Shown: positions 1 through 9,281 of the stretch, piece by piece
How the letters are laid out: the number at the start of each line of letters is the position of its first letter
How positions within the stretch are numbered: the stretch's first letter is position 1
Assembly: GCA_937873275.1 (NCBI GenBank)
Contig: CALMRC010000157.1
Coordinates: forward strand, 1 to 41,181
Source of the DNA: an uncultured Spirochaetota bacterium
Lineage (GTDB): Bacteria > Spirochaetota > Spirochaetia > Treponematales > UBA12059
DNA: 41,181 nucleotides
Reading direction: 5' to 3'
Notes under the pieces: generated by a model
What the model was told of the DNA's origin: nothing
Seen by the model: the letters and a program-made list of their open reading frames with translations, nothing else
The model's database searches: none
Program-made: the position numbers and the translations under genes

Positions 1-117
1 CGGCCCGTAGTTCGTCACGGCAACGAAGCCCCGCGGGCTTCGTCGAATACCCGGGGCCGGGGCGGCCCGTAGTTCGTCACGGCAACGAAGCCCCGCGGGC
101 TTCGTCGAATACCCGGG
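1..117. repeat. Two tandem copies of a 62-bp REP-like palindromic unit
   Basis: The first 55 bases recur exactly at 63-117, a period of 62 bp. Each unit contains a perfect 9-bp stem with a 3-nt loop (arms 23-31 and 35-43, again 85-93 and 97-105; arm ACGAAGCCC, loop CGC). The array touches the window edge, so more copies may lie to the left. A diverged relative sits at 9241-9280. The unit behaves like an intergenic REP-type element; no transposase is visible here. Confidence 0.8.
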
Positions 118-132
118 CCTGCGCGAAGCCAC

Positions 133-166
133 TTGATTTCCGGCGCCGGAGCGCGAGAATTGTCCC
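133..166 (+). promoter_or_regulatory. Candidate promoter of the histidine kinase, leaderless layout
   Basis: TTGATT (133-138), a 16-bp spacer and GAGAAT (155-160) are followed by only 6 nt before the ATG at 167. No Shine-Dalgarno sequence lies between. If this is the promoter, transcription would start at or next to the A of the ATG. Confidence 0.45.
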
Positions 167-1567
167 ATGGACGATCCCGACGGATCGGCTCGGAAGAGCC
201 TGCTTTCGGCCATTTTCGAGGCTTCCCCGGACATCATAACCGTGTCCTCCGTGGAGGACGGGGTGTTCCTGGAGGTCAATCCCGCCTTCGTCGAACAGAC
301 CGGCTATTCCCGGGAGGAGGTCCTGGGTCGGTCCAGTCTTTCCCTGGGCATTTGGGAGGATCCCGGGGAGCGGGACGGATTCACCGAGCTTCTCCGGCGA
401 GGGGTTCCGGTCCGGGGTTTCGAGGCCCGGCTCCGGATAAAGTCCGGGGAGGTGCGGGTATACCAATTGTCCGCGTCCCGTGTGGAGGCCGGGGGCGGGC
501 CGGCCCTCGTCATGATCTGCCGGGACATCACCCGGGCCTCCGAGGCCGCCGAACGGGAGCGCAAGAGCGCCTTCCTGCTGGAGCGCGCCGAGGAGATGGC
601 GAAGATCGGCAGCTGGGAGTTCGACTACGCCACCAAGGTCGTGACCGGTTCCGAAGGGGCCGCGCGGATCTACGGCGTGCCCCGGGAACACCTGACCGTC
701 GAGGATATCGAGACGGTCCCCCTGCCGGAATACCGGCCCCTCCTGGACAAGGCCCGGGACGACCATATCCTGCGGGGCGTCCCGTACGACGTCGCGTTCA
801 AGATCCGGAGACGGTCGGACGGCGAAATCCTGGACCTCTGTTCCCGCGCCTCCTGGGACCCGGCGAAGAAGCGCCTGTTCGGCATCATCCGGGACGTGAC
901 GGAGGAGAAGCGGGCGGAATCCGGACTCCGGAAGGCCATCGAGGAGCGCGACCTCCTGATCCAGGAGCTGTTCCACCGCATCAACAACACCCTCCAGGTC
1001 GTCCTGTCCCTTCTCATGCTGGAGGCGGACCGGGACGAGGACCGCCGCATCGACGACCTCGTGTCCCGGATGCGCCGGAGGGTCACCGCCATCGCCTCCG
1101 TGCACGGCAGCCTGTATTCCGCCCGGGACGTCTCCCGGATCTCCCTGGGGGACTTCCTATCCCGGTTCCTGGACCGGCAGGCCGCCCTGTCGAGGCGGGA
1201 GGGGGGAATGGAACCGTCCCTGGACGCGGAGGGTGTCGACCTCAACATCGAGGCCGCCGTGCCCTGCGGGATCCTCCTGGCGGAGTTGGTGGACAACGCC
1301 CTCACCCACGGGCGGATCCCCGGCCGGCCGGGCCGGGTCGCCGTCTCGGCCCGACGTCTCGGGGACGGGAAGGTGGAACTGACGGTCGCCGACGAGGGGC
1401 CGGGTCTTCCGGTGGATCCGGATCGGATTCCCCGGGAGTGGCTGGGTCTCCGGCTCGTCAAGCTGCTCGCGGAGGGCCAGCTGCGGGGAACCGTGGAGTT
1501 CCGCAGCGGCCCGGGCTTCGCGTGCGTCGTCCGGTTCGACGACGACCGTCCGGGGGGCGGCGGATGA
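167..1567 (+). CDS. Soluble PAS-PAS sensor histidine kinase, HisKA_2/HWE type
   Basis: A 466-residue cytosolic sensor kinase with no membrane segment. Two PAS domains are visible at about residues 12-125 and 140-250; each ends in the usual PAC-type phrase (RDIT, RDVTEE). The dimerisation/phospho-acceptor helix has FHRINNTLQVVLSLL with the predicted phospho-histidine at H270, the HisKA_2/HWE arrangement. The HATPase domain shows the N-box ELVDNALTHG and the G1-box DEGPGLP. No response regulator is next to it, so it is an orphan kinase here; HisKA_2 kinases often signal to stand-alone receivers or anti-anti-sigma systems. It converges on the barrel gene, with 33 bp between the stop codons. The ATG at 167 has no ribosome-binding site and lies just after a candidate -10 box. 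The signal sensed is unknown. Confidence 0.88.
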   Translation: MDDPDGSARKSLLSAIFEASPDIITVSSVEDGVFLEVNPAFVEQTGYSREEVLGRSSLSLGIWEDPGERDGFTELLRRGVPVRGFEARLRIKSGEVRVYQLSASRVEAGGGPALVMICRDITRASEAAERERKSAFLLERAEEMAKIGSWEFDYATKVVTGSEGAARIYGVPREHLTVEDIETVPLPEYRPLLDKARDDHILRGVPYDVAFKIRRRSDGEILDLCSRASWDPAKKRLFGIIRDVTEEKRAESGLRKAIEERDLLIQELFHRINNTLQVVLSLLMLEADRDEDRRIDDLVSRMRRRVTAIASVHGSLYSARDVSRISLGDFLSRFLDRQAALSRREGGMEPSLDAEGVDLNIEAAVPCGILLAELVDNALTHGRIPGRPGRVAVSARRLGDGKVELTVADEGPGLPVDPDRIPREWLGLRLVKLLAEGQLRGTVEFRSGPGFACVVRFDDDRPGGGG

Positions 1568-1600
1568 ACCGGCCCCGGGCCGGTTCGCCCTCCCCCTGCG

Positions 1601-2980
1601 TCACAGGCTGATCTTCAGTTCCGCGTAGACGCTGTCGGAGTCGATGGTGCGGGAATTGGAGAAGACCCCCCACTCGCGCTCGGGATCGTCCGCGGCGCGG
1701 AAGGATCCGTACAGCTTGAGTCCGATCTTCGCGTTCACCCCGTCCGCGAGATTGTAGGAGACCGACGCGGAACCCATCCAGTCCCGGGCGGACAGCCCGG
1801 CGAGGAACATCCCCTCGGGCTGGAGGGTTTCCCCCAGGAGCTTGCCGGCCAGCCGGAAGCCCGCGTACTGCTCGACCGCGTAGGCCTGGCCGTTGTACTC
1901 GGCCATCATGCTCTCCGTGTCCGCGCCGCCCGGCGTCGCCTCCGTGTGGTTCAGCACGAACTGGGGCGCCCAGGAGGCCGCGGCGGTGAGGGTCCCGTTC
2001 AGGAAGGTCCGGGACGCCTGGAGGACCCCGGAGATCCAGGGATTCCGCACCCCGGGATCCGTGCCGTCCGGATCCGCCGTGAGGGTGAAGGCCCACTCGC
2101 CGCGCAGGTCGAAGCCCGATACCGCCCAGGCCGCGTCCAGGCCGAACTGCTGGACCCGGGAGTGGAAGGGCGACAGGGTGGTGGTCATACCGACGGTGGA
2201 GATCGTGAAGTCCGGGTAGCGGTCCAGGAACGTAAGCCAGCTGGCGGAGAACGAGACGGGGCCCGCGTAGATCAGGGCCCGCAGGCCGCCCTCCACGTTT
2301 TCCCAGGCGATCCCGGGACCCCCGTCCTCCTCGATGACGATGGTCATCGGGCCGGCCGGGATGGTCTGGGCGATGGAGGGCATGTCGTTCGGGACGGAGA
2401 CGGGGAGGAAGACCCCCTGGATCGTCCCGCGGTTTCCGGGGAGGTTCCAGACCAGGTTCGCCATGAGGGCGCCCATCTTCATCTCGTCCGGGGCGGAGAC
2501 GAAGCGGATCCCCACGTACCGGGCGTTCAGGTTGTCCGTGGGATTGCTCCCGTCCGCCAGGCCCCAGGCGAGGATCTGCTTCCCGAACCGAAGGTCCAGG
2601 TCCCCCGCGGAGAGGTCGATCCAGGCTTCCTTGAGATCCAGGGCCGCCTGGAGGCGTCCGTTCGCGGAAGCCGATACGGCGAGGGGGCTCGGGGTGTCGA
2701 GGACCCAGCTTCCGCCGTCCGCGATCCCCGCCAGGTTCCCGTAGGCCTCGACGGCCAGGCGAAAGCCCGCGGCGTCCCCGATCCACCCGTCCAGGGCGGC
2801 CCCGGCGCGGACTCCCGCGGCGGCGAGGACCTCGTCCGAGGCGGGCTGGAGATAGACCGAGGGGGTCACCCAGGCGGAGACGGAGGCGTCCACGGCGGGC
2901 TCGTCCGCCGCCAGGGGCAGGACCGCCAGGGCGCAGGCGGCCAGGGCCGCGGCCCGGATGCCCGTTCTTGGGAAGCCCAT
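1601..2980 (-). CDS. Predicted outer-membrane beta-barrel protein of an RND/LolA-like cassette
   Basis: 459 residues with an N-terminal signal peptide (two arginines, an Ala/Leu-rich core, cleavage near ADEP). The remainder is made of alternating amphipathic segments (for example DLDLRFGKQILAWG, NAKIGLKLYGSF) and ends YAELKISL, consistent with a barrel. FGKQILAWG is the kind of phrase found in DUF1302-like and porin-like outer-membrane proteins that accompany RND exporters. It is the last gene of the minus-strand operon tetR-RND-LolA-like-barrel, and its ATG lies just 1 base beyond the stop of the LolA-like gene. A role as the outer-membrane end of a lipid or hydrophobic-compound export path is inferred from context; no family name can be assigned with certainty. 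Confidence 0.75.
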   Translation of the reverse strand: MGFPRTGIRAAALAACALAVLPLAADEPAVDASVSAWVTPSVYLQPASDEVLAAAGVRAGAALDGWIGDAAGFRLAVEAYGNLAGIADGGSWVLDTPSPLAVSASANGRLQAALDLKEAWIDLSAGDLDLRFGKQILAWGLADGSNPTDNLNARYVGIRFVSAPDEMKMGALMANLVWNLPGNRGTIQGVFLPVSVPNDMPSIAQTIPAGPMTIVIEEDGGPGIAWENVEGGLRALIYAGPVSFSASWLTFLDRYPDFTISTVGMTTTLSPFHSRVQQFGLDAAWAVSGFDLRGEWAFTLTADPDGTDPGVRNPWISGVLQASRTFLNGTLTAAASWAPQFVLNHTEATPGGADTESMMAEYNGQAYAVEQYAGFRLAGKLLGETLQPEGMFLAGLSARDWMGSASVSYNLADGVNAKIGLKLYGSFRAADDPEREWGVFSNSRTIDSDSVYAELKISL

Positions 2981-2981
2981 G

Positions 2982-3776
2982 TCAGCGCCCCCTCTCCAGG
3001 TAGCGGAGGGTGAAGTACGCGTCGTCGATGGAGGGCAGGTTCTTCGTGGCGACGAAGACCCAGGCGGTCTTGCCGCCGGTCTGGAGGTTCTCCATCTCCA
3101 TGCTCTCGAACTGCCAGTACTTGCCGTCCACCAGACGCTGGCCGTCGATGGTCAGGCGCTTCACCAGGCGTCCGGAGGCGTCGTAGAACTCGGACCTGCG
3201 GGTGGTGGCCCGCTCCGCGTCGATCCAGCGCACGACCTTGCCGTAACCGTATTTCTTGATCGTCGCCGGGCCCTTGGACGCGAACTCGACCTTCACGAAG
3301 CGACGTCCGTCGATGGTGTCCTCCCCCAGGGCCTTCACGTCGAAGTCCGAGCGGTCCAGGGTCCCGATGTCGGCGAAGGTGAAGTCGGATCCCAGGAAGG
3401 CCCCGGTCTTGGAGTCCCCCCCCGAGGTGCCGATCGTGCGGACCTTGCGGAGGGCGGGGATGTAGATGTACTGCTCGTCCTCCTTGCCGCCCTCCTCGTA
3501 GTCCACGGTCAGGAAGCGCGTGTCCCGGACGTCCGCAGGGGACAGGAAGACGAGGAGCTGGCGGTCGGTTCCGTCCGCCTCGGTCTTGGAATAGGACTTG
3601 ATCTCCCGGACCCGGGATTGGCCCGCCTTGTTCGTGATGATCATCTTCATCTCCCCCTCCGTGGCGGGGGGCCGGGGCAGGCTCTCGTTCCGGGCCAGGA
3701 GGGACGCCAGGTCTTGGGCGCCCGCGGAGAGCAGGGCGGCCGCGGCTAGGGCGGCGATCAGGATCGTTCGTTTCAT
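2982..3776 (-). CDS. LolA-like outer-membrane lipoprotein-sorting family protein
   Basis: 264 residues: a Sec signal peptide (cleavage near SAGAQ) followed by a periplasmic domain. It resembles the LolA-like family annotated as outer membrane lipoprotein-sorting protein. Recognisable stretches are FLSPADVRDTRFLTVDY, QYIYIPALRKVRTI, GAFLGSDFTFADIG and RSEFYDASGRLVKRL. Members are lipid-binding half-barrels encoded next to RND (MMPL-like) exporters, where they are thought to carry a hydrophobic cargo across the periplasm. The ATG is preceded by AAGGAG at good spacing. It lies 52 bp downstream of the RND gene and directly upstream of the barrel gene. The cargo is unknown; family assignment is firm, function is inferred. 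Confidence 0.88.
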   Translation of the reverse strand: MKRTILIAALAAAALLSAGAQDLASLLARNESLPRPPATEGEMKMIITNKAGQSRVREIKSYSKTEADGTDRQLLVFLSPADVRDTRFLTVDYEEGGKEDEQYIYIPALRKVRTIGTSGGDSKTGAFLGSDFTFADIGTLDRSDFDVKALGEDTIDGRRFVKVEFASKGPATIKKYGYGKVVRWIDAERATTRRSEFYDASGRLVKRLTIDGQRLVDGKYWQFESMEMENLQTGGKTAWVFVATKNLPSIDDAYFTLRYLERGR

Positions 3777-3828
3777 GGGATGCTCCTTGTTGTCGGGGCC
3801 GCCGGGAGGCCGGCCCGGAATGGCCCGG

Positions 3829-6744
3829 TCAGGCGGGCGTTTTCTCGATTTCGGCCTCGGGCCCGGATGTCTTCGAGGCGTGCTTCATCAGGAACCGGGG
3901 CTTGGTCAGGACCAGCAGGGCGGGGAACAGGGTCACCGAGAAGAGTGAGCTGGTCAGCATGATGAGGGCCATGAGCAGGCCCATGAAGACGTTGCCCCGG
4001 AGCTGGCTGAACAGGAGGGCCGCGAAGCCCGCGGCGACGGCCAGGGCGTTCACGAAGATGCCCTTTCCGGTGGTCCGCATCGTCTCCTCGATGGCCGGTC
4101 CCAGGTCCATCCGGGGGAGCGTACCCTTGAGCCTCTCCAGGAAGTGGCAGACGTAGTCGATCCCGATCCCGATCCCGATGGACGCGATGGTGGCCGTGGA
4201 GATGTCGATGGGAATGCCGAAGATGGACATCACGCCGAAGTTGATGGCCAAGGCGGCCGAGAGGGGGATGACGGAGAAGGCCCCTTCTGCCAGGCTGCCG
4301 GACATCAGGGCGATGAACAGGAGGCAGACGACCAGGGAGGCCAGGACGGAGGAAACCTGGGACGTGACCAGGAGCCGGAGTATGGCCATCGTCAGGTTGG
4401 ACAGCCCCGTGATGTCCGCCCGGGAGTCCGACGGGAACTCTTCCGCTATGTAGGCCCGGGCGCGGTCCTGGATCTGCCCCAGGACGGTGGAGCTGGCGGT
4501 CTTCAGGAAGACGTTGATCCGGGCGGTGCGCCGGGGATTGTCCAGGAATCCCTCGATGTTCTCCGGATCCCCGGAGTTCTCGTACTGGAAGACCAGCTGG
4601 CCCGCGTAGTCCCGGCCGGGGATGAGGTCCCGGGCCGTACCGGCGCTCAAGTCGATCTCCCGGCGTACGCCCCCGATCTCGATCGAGGCGGTGTCGCCCC
4701 GCAGGGTAAGCCCCGAGTCCGCCGCGTAGGTCGCGAGAAGTTCGCCCGTTTCGGAGTCCCGTTCCTCCAGGACGCCGCCCCGGAGGCGGTATCGTTCCGT
4801 GGTGACCGGCACGGGGGTCAGGTCGTCCGGGACCTTGTCGAAGGCCGGGTCGTCCGCGTTGAGGGCCTTGTTGATGCCTTTCACGAAGGTGACGATGGAT
4901 TGGGACCCTCCCACGACCTGTCGTGCGTCCCCGTACCCCGGCTCCCCGGGGGCGAGGATCCGCTTCCCGTCCAGACGCAGGAGTTCGAGGCGGGACTGCA
5001 GCCGATCCATGGCGCGCAGGACCCCGGGCTCCAAAACCGCCCCGTCCTCCCCGGTCCGCACGATCACGGTCATGACCGTGATGCCCGAGAAGTTCTCGTT
5101 CAGGTACTCCGAGGCCCGCCGGATCTCGCTGGACCGGCGGAAGGAGTTCAGGGTGTTCGACTCGAAGGCGACCCCCGGGGCGAAGGCGCCGATCCCCAGG
5201 ACCGCCGCCAGGCAGACGGCCAGCACGGGCACGGGGCGGGCGGCGGTGAAGCGGCCGGCCCGGGCCAGGGCGCCGGCCAGGCGGGAGCCGTCGTGGGCTT
5301 CCACGGTCCGTTCCCGGGGCCGAGGCAGAAGGGCCAGCAGCGCGGGGGTGAAGGTGAGGCTCAGGACCAGGGCGAAGAGGATCCCGAGGGCGGACAGGAT
5401 GCCGAACATCCGAAGCGCCGCCAGGCTGGATACCGCCAGGGAGGCGAAACCGATCATCGTCGTCGCCCCGGCCAGGAACACCGGCTTGGCGACATGGCCG
5501 ACCGCGGATTCCACCGCCGACCGGACGTCGATGGACCCGAGCAGGTCCTCGTAGTACCGGTTGATGACGTGGATCGTGTAGGCCGTGCCCACGGCGATCA
5601 GGATGATGGGGAGCACCATCGTGGCCATGCTGATGGGCTGGCCCAGGAGCCCCATGAGTCCCATGGCCCAGACCACGGACAGGATCACGTTGACCAGCGG
5701 GAAGAGGACGCCCCGGAGGGTCCGGAAGGACAGGAACAGGACGACGATGATGACCAGGATGACCACGGGGAATAGGTGACCCAGATCCGTGATCAGGAGC
5801 CGGCTGACGATGCCGGAGACCGCCTTGGAGCCCGAGACGAACACCTCGCCGTCCGTGCGGACGGACAGACTCTCCAGGGCCCGGGTCACCCGGTCATACC
5901 CGGTGGACGGGGACGAGAGGTACGCGGCCTTCCACCCCCGCGCGGAGGCCCGGGCCAGGACGGAGGCTGCCGCCTTCCCGGGATCCGCGGCCGGGTCGAG
6001 TTCCGCCAGGACCCGGGATGTGCCCTTCCGGTCCGGGCCGATTCTCGACCCGAAGCGGATCCACGCGTCCCCGAGGTCCGTCTCGGAAGCCGGGGAGTAC
6101 ACGCGAAGGACCGCGGGGACGGGGCCGTCGGGGGATTCGACGGACAGGGCCGCGAGGTCCGCCTCGAAGGACCCGTCCGGGGAAGCGCCCCGGGGAAGGG
6201 TGATCTCGACCCGCCGGAGGGGCTCGGTATCCAGGCCCTCCCGAAGGGTCAGGAGGATCGAGGTGGACCGGCCGTCCTTGCCGATGAGGCTTTCGGTCAT
6301 GGGGCTCGTCGTGACCCGGTCCCGGAAGGCTGCGATTTCCCCGTCCGTTTCCGGAACGGACGGCATCGCCTCCTCGATCACGAGTCCTTCCTCCGTGCCC
6401 CGGATGAGTCCCGCGGAGGCCAGGGAGATGACGTTCTTGACTCCGTCCACCCGGGAGAGGGCGTCGGACCATTCCCGGACCTGGCGGAGCATGCCCGGGG
6501 AAAAGACTCCGCGGCTGTCGGTCAGGGCCACGATGAGGAAGTCGTCGGAGGGGAAGATCTTGCCGACCTCGTCGTAGAAGGCCTTTTCGGGGACCGTGTC
6601 GGGGATGTCGTCGGTCATGTCCGCGTCGACGGTCATGCGCGTAAGTCCGAAGCCCAGTCCGAGGGTTACCGCCAGGGTGAGGGCGATGACCGTCCGGGGG
6701 CGGGAGGCGACGAACCGGGAGAGGGGTTTGAAGCCGATGCTCAT
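3829..6744 (-). CDS. RND superfamily (MMPL/HAE3-like) exporter
   Basis: 971 residues with the RND layout duplicated: one N-terminal helix (about 18-36), a large periplasmic domain, a five-helix bundle (about 325-480), then helix 7 (about 500-520), a second periplasmic domain and a final bundle (about 790-955). The second half keeps the proton-relay style motif GIGIDYVCHFLERLKG. The first half has GTAYTIHVINRYYE, where the aspartate of DY is Ala, a variant known in this RND group. It overlaps tetR by four bases (ATGA). With the LolA-like and barrel proteins it would form an inner-membrane pump, periplasmic carrier and outer-membrane partner, plausibly for lipids or amphiphiles. The substrate cannot be read from sequence. 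Confidence 0.9.
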   Translation of the reverse strand: MSIGFKPLSRFVASRPRTVIALTLAVTLGLGFGLTRMTVDADMTDDIPDTVPEKAFYDEVGKIFPSDDFLIVALTDSRGVFSPGMLRQVREWSDALSRVDGVKNVISLASAGLIRGTEEGLVIEEAMPSVPETDGEIAAFRDRVTTSPMTESLIGKDGRSTSILLTLREGLDTEPLRRVEITLPRGASPDGSFEADLAALSVESPDGPVPAVLRVYSPASETDLGDAWIRFGSRIGPDRKGTSRVLAELDPAADPGKAAASVLARASARGWKAAYLSSPSTGYDRVTRALESLSVRTDGEVFVSGSKAVSGIVSRLLITDLGHLFPVVILVIIVVLFLSFRTLRGVLFPLVNVILSVVWAMGLMGLLGQPISMATMVLPIILIAVGTAYTIHVINRYYEDLLGSIDVRSAVESAVGHVAKPVFLAGATTMIGFASLAVSSLAALRMFGILSALGILFALVLSLTFTPALLALLPRPRERTVEAHDGSRLAGALARAGRFTAARPVPVLAVCLAAVLGIGAFAPGVAFESNTLNSFRRSSEIRRASEYLNENFSGITVMTVIVRTGEDGAVLEPGVLRAMDRLQSRLELLRLDGKRILAPGEPGYGDARQVVGGSQSIVTFVKGINKALNADDPAFDKVPDDLTPVPVTTERYRLRGGVLEERDSETGELLATYAADSGLTLRGDTASIEIGGVRREIDLSAGTARDLIPGRDYAGQLVFQYENSGDPENIEGFLDNPRRTARINVFLKTASSTVLGQIQDRARAYIAEEFPSDSRADITGLSNLTMAILRLLVTSQVSSVLASLVVCLLFIALMSGSLAEGAFSVIPLSAALAINFGVMSIFGIPIDISTATIASIGIGIGIDYVCHFLERLKGTLPRMDLGPAIEETMRTTGKGIFVNALAVAAGFAALLFSQLRGNVFMGLLMALIMLTSSLFSVTLFPALLVLTKPRFLMKHASKTSGPEAEIEKTPA

Positions 6745-7340
6745 GGTGCGATTCCTTTGATCAAGATTTCCTCCAGGCTCGCGCGGATACGATCGGCGTC
6801 CGCGCCGGACAGGATGGGTTGTTCGAGGTGGGCCAGGACGCCGGAAAGCATCGCGAACAGGATGCCTCCGAGGACGCGGGGATCCTCCTTCCGGAACTCC
6901 CCGGACTCGATACCTTGCCGCATGATGCCCACGATCCGTTTGGGTATTTCCTGGGAAAGCCGCCGGATCTCGTCCCGTTCCGGACCCGGGGGCAGGCGCT
7001 CGCGGAACGACCTCATCTCGTGGAGGATCGAGCTGTATCCCCGGCTGCGGAAGTGCTCGTCCAGGTAGAGGCGGATCAGGGCGCGCAGCTTGTCGCGCGC
7101 CGGGCCGTCCCGGTCGCCGATTTCCCGGATGCCGACCAGGGCCTCGGTCAGTTCGCGCAGGACCAGGGAGCTGAGAAGCTCTTCCTTGCTCTTGAAATAG
7201 TAGTAGAGGGCCGGCTTGGTGTAGCCCAGCGACTCGGCCACCGTCTCCAGCGTCGTCCCCTCGGGTCCCCGTTCCCGGAGCACCCGGAGCGCAGCCTCCC
7301 GGATCTCGTCCCGGGTTTTTTCGTAGTCCCTTCCCGCCAT
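6741..7340 (-). CDS. TetR/AcrR-family repressor of the RND cassette
   Basis: 199 residues. The N-terminal TetR helix-turn-helix is clear (TLETVAESLGYTKPALYYYF, about residues 30-49, then KSKEELL), followed by an all-helical ligand-binding domain. It is the first gene of its operon and overlaps the RND gene by 4 bp, so it should be co-transcribed with its target. Its start codon lies 19 bp from two tandem palindromes that cover the -10 box of the only upstream promoter, which strongly suggests autorepression and substrate-induced release. The ATG is preceded by GGAGAGGAG. The ligand is probably a hydrophobic substrate or mimic of the pump, but this is inference. Confidence 0.92.
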   Translation of the reverse strand: MAGRDYEKTRDEIREAALRVLRERGPEGTTLETVAESLGYTKPALYYYFKSKEELLSSLVLRELTEALVGIREIGDRDGPARDKLRALIRLYLDEHFRSRGYSSILHEMRSFRERLPPGPERDEIRRLSQEIPKRIVGIMRQGIESGEFRKEDPRVLGGILFAMLSGVLAHLEQPILSGADADRIRASLEEILIKGIAP

Positions 7341-7358
7341 GGCGGCTCCTCTCCGGAA

Positions 7359-7399
7359 TATTTTACCCGAAGGTAAATATTTTACCTTCGGGTAAAATA
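7359..7399. promoter_or_regulatory. Double TetR operator (41-bp palindrome)
   Basis: A perfect 19-bp inverted repeat around a central TAT (7378-7380). It consists of two 16-bp sites, 7362-7377 and 7381-7396, each TTTACC-N4-GGTAAA and each palindromic in itself, with centres 19 bp apart. The block overlaps the tetR -10 box and start point, the classical position for repression by a TetR protein. Confidence 0.85.
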
Positions 7400-7422
7400 G
7401 TGATTTCCGTATGAAGTGTCAA
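7394..7422 (-). promoter_or_regulatory. Promoter of the tetR-RND-LolA-like-barrel operon
   Basis: On the minus strand TTGACA (7422-7417), 17 bp and TATTTT (7399-7394) make a near-consensus sigma-70 promoter. The -10 box lies inside the double operator. It is one of the best promoter matches in the window. Confidence 0.8.
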
Positions 7423-7450
7423 GCGGGACTTCCCGGGCCGAGCCTCCGCC

Positions 7451-7480
7451 TTGCGGGCCGCCTCCCCTTTGGGCTAGTAT
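7451..7480 (+). promoter_or_regulatory. Candidate promoter of trpS-dNK
   Basis: TTGCGG (7451-7456), 18 bp, TAGTAT (7475-7480). This leaves a leader of about 40 nt before the trpS ATG at 7527. It is about 30 bp from the divergent tetR promoter and outside the operator palindrome. Confidence 0.45.
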
Positions 7481-7526
7481 CACGGCATTCCCGCCCGAAA
7501 CCACGATCGACGGAGATACGGCAACC

Positions 7527-8572
<1,046 letters not shown>

Positions 8573-8576
<4 letters not shown>

Positions 8577-9217
8577 AGAAGTACCTGGTCCTGGCGGGCA
8601 ATATCGGGGCGGGCAAGTCCACGCTGGTCGGGCTCCTGGCCCAGCGTCTCGGGTTCCGGCCCTACTACGAGCCCGTGGCGGAAAATCCCTACCTCGCGGA
8701 CTTCTACGCCGACATGGGCCGGTGGGCCCTCCAGAGCCAGCTCTTCTTCCTTACCCATCGCGTCCGGACCCACCGCGCCCTCATGGACGATCCCAGCTCG
8801 GTCGTCCAGGACCGCTCCCTCTACGAGGACGCGGAGGTGTTCGCCCGGAACCTGCACGAGCAGGGGGCCCTGAGCGGCCGGGACTGGGCCACCTACCGGG
8901 AACTCTACACCACTGTGGCGGACCTGCTTCCGCCCCCGGACCTGGTCATCTACCTGCGGGCCTCCGTGCCCACCCTGAAGCGGCGGATCGCCAAGCGGGG
9001 GCGGGATTTCGAGGCGTCCATAGCCGACGAATACCTGGCCGGCCTCAACCGCCTCTACGAAGAGTGGATCGAGGGCTTCGACCGGGCGCCCGTGCTGGTC
9101 GTGCCCGGGGACCGGCTCGACTTCGTGGAGGAGTCCGCGGACTTCCGGGCCATAGCCTCCACCATCGCCGAGCGCCTCCGGGACAAGCAGGGCGCTCTCT
9201 TCCCGTATGGAATGTAG
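8573..9217 (+). CDS. Deoxynucleoside kinase (deoxyadenosine/deoxyguanosine kinase family)
   Basis: 214 residues, typical of the dNK/dCK/dGK family, which phosphorylate deoxynucleosides at the 5' position for salvage. The P-loop GNIGAGKST lies at residues 9-17. The DRS motif (QDRSLYEDAEVF) and the arginine-rich LID (LKRRIAKRGRDFE) are present, all expected for activity. ATG 8573 overlaps the trpS stop. Which deoxynucleoside is preferred cannot be read with confidence. A 12-bp hairpin starts directly after the stop codon and may end the transcript. Confidence 0.92.
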
Positions 9218-9244
9218 CGTGGGTCCGGCTGCGCCGGACCCACG
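9218..9244. terminator. 12-bp hairpin directly after the deoxynucleoside kinase gene
   Basis: Arms 9218-9229 and 9233-9244 pair perfectly (CGTGGGTCCGGC and its complement) with a TGC loop, starting at the base after the stop. There is no T-tract, so it may be a Rho-assisted terminator or 3'-end stabiliser. Its right arm runs into the REP-like copy at 9241. Confidence 0.55.
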
Positions 9245-9280
9245 GCAGCGAAGCCCTGCCGGGCCTCGCCGAATTCCTGG
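9241..9280. repeat. Diverged copy of the REP-like unit seen at 1-117
   Basis: About 33 of 40 positions match the left-edge repeat, from CACGGCA through the hairpin to the CGAAT tail. Stem arms are 9248-9256 and 9261-9269. The outermost A-T pair of the left copy is a G-C pair here, a compensatory change, while one inner pair is lost. Confidence 0.65.
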
Positions 9281-9281
9281 A

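Noticed and set aside
1-117. CRISPR array at the left edge
   Set aside because: Only two adjacent near-identical units with a 7-bp remainder, no unique spacers and no cas genes; it is a tandem palindromic repeat.
133-1611. A second plus-strand frame of 492 codons overlapping the histidine kinase
   Set aside because: It is an Arg/Gly/Pro-rich shadow, while the overlapping frame has two PAS domains and a full kinase core.
7422-7526. N-terminal extension of TrpRS from an ATG at 7416
   Set aside because: The extension is not family-like and runs through the tetR promoter region; the conserved N-terminus starts at 7527.
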